Shown here: in pieces, positions 6,745 through 10,346 of the stretch
Layout of the letters: each line of letters opens with the position of its first letter
Position numbering within the stretch: the first letter of the stretch is position 1
Assembly: GCA_945896935.1 (NCBI GenBank)
Contig: CAMDER010000050.1
Coordinates: forward strand, 1 to 10,346
DNA length: 10,346 bases
Reading direction: 5' to 3'
DNA from: Bifidobacterium breve
Lineage (GTDB): Bacteria; Actinomycetota; Acidimicrobiia; Acidimicrobiales; Ilumatobacteraceae
Program-made: the position numbers and the translations under genes
Notes under the pieces: generated by a model
Database searches by the model: none
Told to the model about the DNA's origin: nothing
What the model saw: only the letters and a program-made list of their open reading frames with translations

Positions 6745-8061
6745 TCAGTTAACGAGTCCAGCCATGTCAGCAAAATCACTGACGATTTTTCGGACCAATT
6801 TTCCGTCGGCAGCCTTTTCAATCTTGAATACAGCCAAAGTTGAATGGCACGCTGAAGGCGAATCGGCCCAGAGAGCTTCTCCGCAGTGCAAGTCGGGACC
6901 GAAGTAGCCAGGGAACACTTGGCTCACGATGGTTGACTTCACCGTTTCTCCATTGACCTCTTGGTCATTCGGAATTGCCTGAAGAATTTCTCGAAGCTCC
7001 ATCCAGCCGCCATAAGAGACTGGGGCAAAACCATTGATTAAGTCTTCATGTCCAGCTGCCGTCATGTCGGCTGAATACTTGTCAAGACGAGCCTGAATCT
7101 CGGCAGGAGCATCGTCGTACGACAGCGGTGACCAGTAGTCAACTTGGTTGTATGTACCAAGAGCCAAGTCTGGAAGAACATTCAAGTACACGTTGCATGA
7201 TCCTGCGAAAACCGCGCCCGTAAATCCAACCGAAGCTGCAGCACTAACGAGTCCAATGCAGTCAACTTCAGTCAAAATTCCGGACACTGCTTCGACACCA
7301 TCGGCCTGCAACGTTGCCACGGCCGTCGCCCAGTCAGGGGTAGTCGCATCGACGTAGACCGGAGTCACATCAAGACCCAAAATTTCGGCGTAGCTTTCAA
7401 TCTTTGACTGGTAGGCCTTACCTGCTGGATTGTCAGCAAAAATCATTCCGACTTTGGTGTATCCAAGATCCTTGAATGTCTGCAATGGTCCAACAAAGAA
7501 TGCTCCAGACGCTGCATGCAAAATGAACGAGTTGGCATTGCTTTCTTGGACGGGGCCCCAACCGTTTGTAGTGATGTAGGGAATTCCAGCTTCATCGTAA
7601 ATTGGGTTTGCGGCATCGGATGCCACATCAAGACCCGTATAGGCAATTGCCACGTTTTCTTCAATCAATTTATTTGCACAGTTAATGGATCCCTCAGGCG
7701 ATGCATCGGCGTCACAGGAGACAATTTCAATCTGCGCACCATTGATTCCGCCATCAGCGTTAATCGCGCCAATAGCGATTTCGGCGCCTGTGCGAATTTC
7801 GGGGAGCAACGCATCATTGTTAACGATTCCAACCTTGATGGTTTGTCCGTCACGATTGCCCGCATTTTCTGTTGGGATTGAAGTATCACTGCCATCAGTT
7901 GTCGCTGGCGCATCAGTAGATGGTGCGGCTGATTCAGCGGGAGCTTCAGTTTCTGTACTCGCGCCGTCGTCACCACCACATGCGACGCCCAATAGGACGG
8001 CAACGCTCAGTAGAGCAATACCCCTCAACTGACGTCCCCGGTTGTTCTTGTTACCACTCAT
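6745..8061 (-). CDS. HAAT-family solute-binding lipoprotein (LivJ/LivK-like)
   Basis: This 438-residue extracytoplasmic receptor delivers solute to the Liv-type importer encoded downstream. The N-terminus has basic residues (R8, R10, R13), a hydrophobic stretch (14-27) and the lipobox GVAC with C28, so it should be a membrane-anchored lipoprotein. A tether rich in Ala, Thr, Ser, Asp and Glu (29-70) follows. The type I periplasmic-binding fold starts at IKVGIV (75-80) and shows TGAEIAIGAINADGGINGAQI (91-111) and GYTKVGMIFADNPAGKAY (200-217). Six cysteines lie in three close pairs (116/128, 268/289, 393/405), suggesting disulfides. The start is ATG at 8061 with GGGGAG four bases upstream. It precedes the fusion gene by 128 bases. 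Liv-like receptors bind amino acids, amides, urea, aromatic acids and others, and the ligand cannot be named from sequence. Confidence 0.94.
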   Translation of the reverse strand: MSGNKNNRGRQLRGIALLSVAVLLGVACGGDDGASTETEAPAESAAPSTDAPATTDGSDTSIPTENAGNRDGQTIKVGIVNNDALLPEIRTGAEIAIGAINADGGINGAQIEIVSCDADASPEGSINCANKLIEENVAIAYTGLDVASDAANPIYDEAGIPYITTNGWGPVQESNANSFILHAASGAFFVGPLQTFKDLGYTKVGMIFADNPAGKAYQSKIESYAEILGLDVTPVYVDATTPDWATAVATLQADGVEAVSGILTEVDCIGLVSAAASVGFTGAVFAGSCNVYLNVLPDLALGTYNQVDYWSPLSYDDAPAEIQARLDKYSADMTAAGHEDLINGFAPVSYGGWMELREILQAIPNDQEVNGETVKSTIVSQVFPGYFGPDLHCGEALWADSPSACHSTLAVFKIEKAADGKLVRKIVSDFADMAGLVN

Positions 8062-8112
8062 ATATCTCCCCTTGTGTGATTGGTCGAATGACTTCGAACC
8101 AGTTGATTGACG

Positions 8113-8167
8113 TTTTTCAAGAAGTCTCTTGATTACTTTCTGGTGCAGTCACCGATTTTTCAAGAAG
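8113..8167. repeat. Two direct copies of TTTTTCAAGAAG, 43 bp apart
   Basis: Identical 12-mers lie at 8113-8124 and 8156-8167 and contain the small inverted element TTC-AA-GAA. The first straddles the stop of the small unknown gene, and the second lies within its C-terminal codons in a different frame, so protein repetition does not explain them. They sit 52-106 bases upstream of the binding-protein start and could be protein-binding sites for that gene, or chance in A+T-rich sequence. Confidence 0.4.
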
Positions 8168-8299
8168 CGCAAAAAGCTCGGCCCATCCCACGAACTGGGA
8201 TTGTTCTTGACCATTGACGGTGCAAAAACCAGCCACGCGCACGATGGACGAATCGTGAGAATTGCTTTCCCTGTTCAATTGCAATTCGATGCGCGCCAC
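8117..8299 (-). CDS. Small unknown protein heading the transporter cluster
   Basis: This is a 60-residue open frame starting with GTG at 8299. Translation is supported by a strong Shine-Dalgarno, GGGGGAG at 8306-8312, six bases before the GTG. The end lies 55 bases before the binding-protein gene on the same strand. The sequence MARIELQLNRESNSHD is followed by IVRVAGFCTVNGQ, then QFVGWAELFALLEK, which looks like a short beta hairpin and an amphipathic helix. That recalls small actinobacterial proteins of the pattern 'VR...G.V...G....F.s..eL...L', of no known function and often near regulators. This resemblance is from memory and weak. There is no signal peptide or membrane segment. It may be the first gene of the operon, or a non-coding leader that happens to be open. 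Confidence 0.58.
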   Translation of the reverse strand: MARIELQLNRESNSHDSSIVRVAGFCTVNGQEQSQFVGWAELFALLEKSVTAPESNQETS

Positions 8300-8361
8300 A
8301 ATGCTCTCCCCCTTCCTTCACTGCCCCGAAATCATCATTCTCCCCCTCCTCCTGCACCACC

Positions 8362-8379
8362 AGTAGGGGTTCCCCTACT
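8362..8379. promoter_or_regulatory. Perfect palindrome, probable operator of a LuxR-type regulator
   Basis: AGTAGGGGTTCCCCTACT has two perfect 8-bp arms around a 2-base centre. The core (T-A-GGG, two T, CCC-T-A) resembles the published PimM (PAS-LuxR) operator consensus CTVGGGAWWTCCCBAG, recalled from memory, with differences at four positions. Its centre lies 42.5 bases before the regulator ATG and about 71 bases before the small gene's GTG. That is the usual place for an activator overlapping the -35 region, on the plus side especially. The AAA regulator next to it is the obvious candidate to bind here. This is inferred. Confidence 0.6.
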
Positions 8380-8399
8380 ACCTTGTGGTCTGGGTGAAA

Positions 8400-8405
8400 T
8401 AGAGT
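8400..8405 (+). promoter_or_regulatory. Candidate -10 box, leaderless start of the regulator
   Basis: TAGAGT fits TANNNT and ends seven bases before the ATG at 8413, so transcription could begin at the start codon itself. No clear -35 is present. Its place is taken by the right arm of the palindrome at 8362-8379, as expected for an activator-dependent promoter. Confidence 0.42.
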
Positions 8406-8412
8406 GTTTCCA

Positions 8413-10346
8413 ATGTCCCCAGTTCGTCAATTCCCGGCATTGCCGCTCCTCACGCCGCAAATGGTGGGACGCGACCACGAAATTGCCCGCATTCTCGATG
8501 TCTTCAAACAAGTTGAAGCGGGCCAAGCGTCTAGCGTCGTCATACGAGGGGCAGGAGGAATAGGGAAGTCACGCCTTGCCGAAGTTGTATTGGAACGAAC
8601 CGAATCAATGGGGGCAATCTGTCTCAAGGGCCGAGCCAGTCGCTTTGACCGCGGAATCCCCTATTCGCTGGTGAACGAATTTCTTCAACCACTACACATT
8701 GAAAGTGAACTCGTCACTCAGTCATCGAGAGATCTCAAAACTCTCCTGGAAAAGACTTCAGGAATTACCACCAAAAAGTCACGTGCGAGGGAACCACAAG
8801 ATGTTCTCGGACTCGCGACATCAATCTTGCGCGAGTTAGCACGCCTATCACCAATCGTGATTTCCTGCGATGACATTCATCTCGCCGACGCTGATTCGGT
8901 GGCTTTGTTCGCCATGCTCTCTCGTCAGTTATCACATTCACGAATTCTCTTTATCGCCACTCTTCGTAACCAAGCCGAGTATCAGAATCAAGACATCGCT
9001 CACATGATTGAGCAGTTTCAAAGCGATGATCACAATCAAGTCATTGACTTACACCCACTTGGTAAATCTGAAATCCGCTCAATGATCAAAGGGATGTTGT
9101 CAACTAGTCCGAATGAAGACTTAGTCACAATCGTTGAAATCACAAGTAATGGCAATCCATTTTTCGCCATCGAGTCCACACGCCTACTTATGAACTCGCA
9201 TCGTATTGATCTCTCGGGTTCTATCGCGCGACTTGTTGACGATGCCCAACTACCTCATCCAGAAACAGCCATCATTCACCGTTTCTTTGAAATTGGAAGT
9301 GCAGATACTCAGGTTGCCAGAGTTCTTTCTGTTTTTCGTCGGATTTCACTACGACTACTTCCACTCATCGCTAGCCTCTCCAGTCTTTCGGAAGACGAAG
9401 TCACCTCAAGTTTTGATCGACTTGTGGTGGCCCAGATTTTGATTCCACTCGGCAAACACGAGTTTCAATTCGCTCACAGCATTCTTCGCGACGCGCTTTA
9501 CGACGACATCGGGCCAGCCGAACAGCGACATTTTCATCGTTCAATCGCCAATCAGTTGATGGATGACCGACGACGAGGCGCTGTTGTAGACATCGCCGAA
9601 TTAGCAACACATATGGTTGAAAGTTCTGACCATGGTGATCCTGAGTGCATTCAGATTCTTAGTGAAGCTGGTCATGCCGCTGGCAACACCGCACCACTCG
9701 TCGCAGCACAGTGGTTTGGACAAGCCGCAAGCCTCGTACAACAAGGAACTCAACAGTGGGCCGAATTGCTCTCGCTACAAGCTCGTTGGCTTTTCATCGC
9801 ATCGCGACCATCTGAATCTGCTTCGATAGCGATAGAGGCACTCAAAGTATTAGCAGCTGGCCCATCTCGCTCACGAACACTGGCCGACACAGTCAACTGC
9901 CTCTACATATCGGGGAATCTCAGTTCGGCGATCTCAATCATTGACGACGAGGAGAGTTCTGGTCGCGAAGTTTCTGTATCGCTGCTTGCTCAACGGTCGC
10001 ACTTTCTGACGAACACCGGAAGAATTGACGAATCATCGTTTGCGCATATTCCGCCGGGTGCTTCTTTGCCGATATCTGATCTTAGTGTTGTTCTCTCTCA
10101 TGATCTTTTGAACTCAATGTTGTTGGTTGATCACTCCACGGCTGAAATTCACGCAAAATCGTTGCAAGAAATCAAACAGGACGCAAACGTTCGCGCCAAA
10201 CAAGCAATATCAGGAACCTTGGCTCTCGCCTACTACTCACTCGGCGATATCCCAGCTTCTCTTTCGGAGATCAAATCATTTGAAGAACTGAACGAAAATC
10301 CACATACCTTAAGTATCGGTTGTCAAATTGAGGTCGCTAAAACTTC
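8413..10346 (+). CDS. AAA/STAND ATPase, probable LuxR-family transcriptional regulator, 3'-truncated
   Basis: A frame of 644 codons runs open to the window edge. After VGRDHEIARIL (18-28) comes Walker A GAGGIGKS (46-53), Walker B IVISCDD (148-154, D153/D154) followed by IHLADADS, and IATLR (181-185), the sensor-like strand. NGNPFF (246-251) and FQFAHSILRDALYDDIGPAEQ (351-371; then RHFHRSIANQL) are hallmark sequences of large AAA/STAND regulators of actinobacteria (LuxR/MalT-like). From about 400 onward the chain is helical and repeat-like, probably TPR. Such proteins usually exceed 800 residues and end in a LuxR HTH domain, which would lie outside the window, so DNA binding is inferred. The ATG at 8413 follows an in-frame stop at 8395. 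There is no real Shine-Dalgarno, but a TANNNT box fits leaderless translation. GTG 8404 and ATG 8461 are alternatives. It is divergent from the transporter cluster and is its likely regulator. Confidence 0.87.
   Translation, partial: MSPVRQFPALPLLTPQMVGRDHEIARILDVFKQVEAGQASSVVIRGAGGIGKSRLAEVVLERTESMGAICLKGRASRFDRGIPYSLVNEFLQPLHIESELVTQSSRDLKTLLEKTSGITTKKSRAREPQDVLGLATSILRELARLSPIVISCDDIHLADADSVALFAMLSRQLSHSRILFIATLRNQAEYQNQDIAHMIEQFQSDDHNQVIDLHPLGKSEIRSMIKGMLSTSPNEDLVTIVEITSNGNPFFAIESTRLLMNSHRIDLSGSIARLVDDAQLPHPETAIIHRFFEIGSADTQVARVLSVFRRISLRLLPLIASLSSLSEDEVTSSFDRLVVAQILIPLGKHEFQFAHSILRDALYDDIGPAEQRHFHRSIANQLMDDRRRGAVVDIAELATHMVESSDHGDPECIQILSEAGHAAGNTAPLVAAQWFGQAASLVQQGTQQWAELLSLQARWLFIASRPSESASIAIEALKVLAAGPSRSRTLADTVNCLYISGNLSSAISIIDDEESSGREVSVSLLAQRSHFLTNTGRIDESSFAHIPPGASLPISDLSVVLSHDLLNSMLLVDHSTAEIHAKSLQEIKQDANVRAKQAISGTLALAYYSLGDIPASLSEIKSFEELNENPHTLSIGCQIEVAKT

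Larger units (their letters stand above)
8300..8412. promoter_or_regulatory. Divergent control region between transporter cluster and regulator
   Basis: These 113 bases separate the minus-strand small gene from the plus-strand regulator and must hold both promoters. On the plus side a TANNNT box lies 7 bases before the regulator ATG. On the minus side only a weak GATGAT (8336-8331) is visible, about 32 bases before the small gene, with no good -35. The plus strand of 8304-8357 is pyrimidine-rich, so the minus-strand 5' leader is purine-rich and includes the small gene's Shine-Dalgarno. An 18-bp palindrome lies near the middle. Confidence 0.6.

Noticed and set aside
8185..8201. Inverted repeat ATCCCA-5-TGGGAT as an operator
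   Set aside because: It has 6-bp arms inside the small gene's coding sequence and no relation to a promoter-like element.
8240..8257. Inverted repeat CACGAT-6-ATCGTG as an operator
   Set aside because: It lies in the middle of the small gene, has short 6-bp arms, and similar repeats occur by chance at this length.
8304..8357. Pyrimidine-rich tract as a special DNA structure
   Set aside because: It is interrupted, and its left end is explained as the complement of the small gene's purine-rich ribosome binding region.
8129..8563. 144-residue plus-strand open frame across the divergent region
   Set aside because: It runs antisense to the small gene, crosses the regulator's start in another frame, and is Pro-rich low-complexity translation of the pyrimidine tract with no ribosome binding site.
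1..10346. CRISPR array, tRNA, rRNA, insertion sequence or attachment site
   Set aside because: No regularly spaced repeats, cloverleaf-like sequence, transposase or integrase coding, or terminal repeats were seen on either strand.

Overview
The window looks like chromosomal DNA of a free-living actinobacterium of moderate G+C. A member of the Acidimicrobiia or a related aquatic lineage would fit, but this is an inference. The support is a lipoprotein signal followed by a long Ser/Thr/Ala/Asp-rich tether, a branched-chain-amino-acid-type (HAAT) ABC transporter with both permeases fused to an ATPase, a large AAA-type regulator of the LuxR/STAND kind, and start regions with a TANNNT box 6-7 bases before the ATG, as in actinobacterial leaderless genes. 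No mobile element, phage gene, CRISPR array, rRNA or tRNA was seen.

Layout. Positions 1-549 (+) hold the last 182 codons of riboflavin synthase (ribE), entering from the left edge. It converges, with a 2-base gap, on a minus-strand metallo-beta-lactamase-fold hydrolase related to alkyl sulfatases (552-1820). A 122-base gap with a 12-bp inverted repeat separates that gene from a tightly packed minus-strand cluster. In transcription order the cluster is a small unknown protein (8299-8117), a lipoprotein solute-binding protein (8061-6745), a LivH-LivM-LivG triple fusion (6616-3836), a LivF ATPase (3839-3123, overlapping by 4 bases) and a cytoplasmic beta-lactamase-family serine hydrolase (3121-1943, one base after livF). 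Divergent from it, a large AAA/STAND ATPase regulator begins at 8413 (+) and runs off the right edge.

How it may work together. The binding protein catches a solute outside the membrane, the fused permease/ATPase with LivF imports it, and the serine hydrolase translated right behind livF probably acts on the imported compound or a derivative. The nearby metallo-hydrolase may belong to the same job, but it appears to have its own start region. Neither hydrolase has a signal peptide, which fits import first and hydrolysis afterwards. The substrate is unknown, and the Liv family name should not be read as proof of amino acid transport.

The most interesting regulatory signal is a perfect 8+2+8 bp palindrome (8362-8379) in the 113-base divergent control region. 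It is centred 42.5 bases before the regulator's ATG, and that ATG lies 7 bases after a TANNNT box, so it could also be the transcription start. This is the geometry of a classic LuxR-type activator site, and the core resembles operators of LuxR-type HTH proteins. The whole may be a self-regulated uptake-and-hydrolysis cassette.
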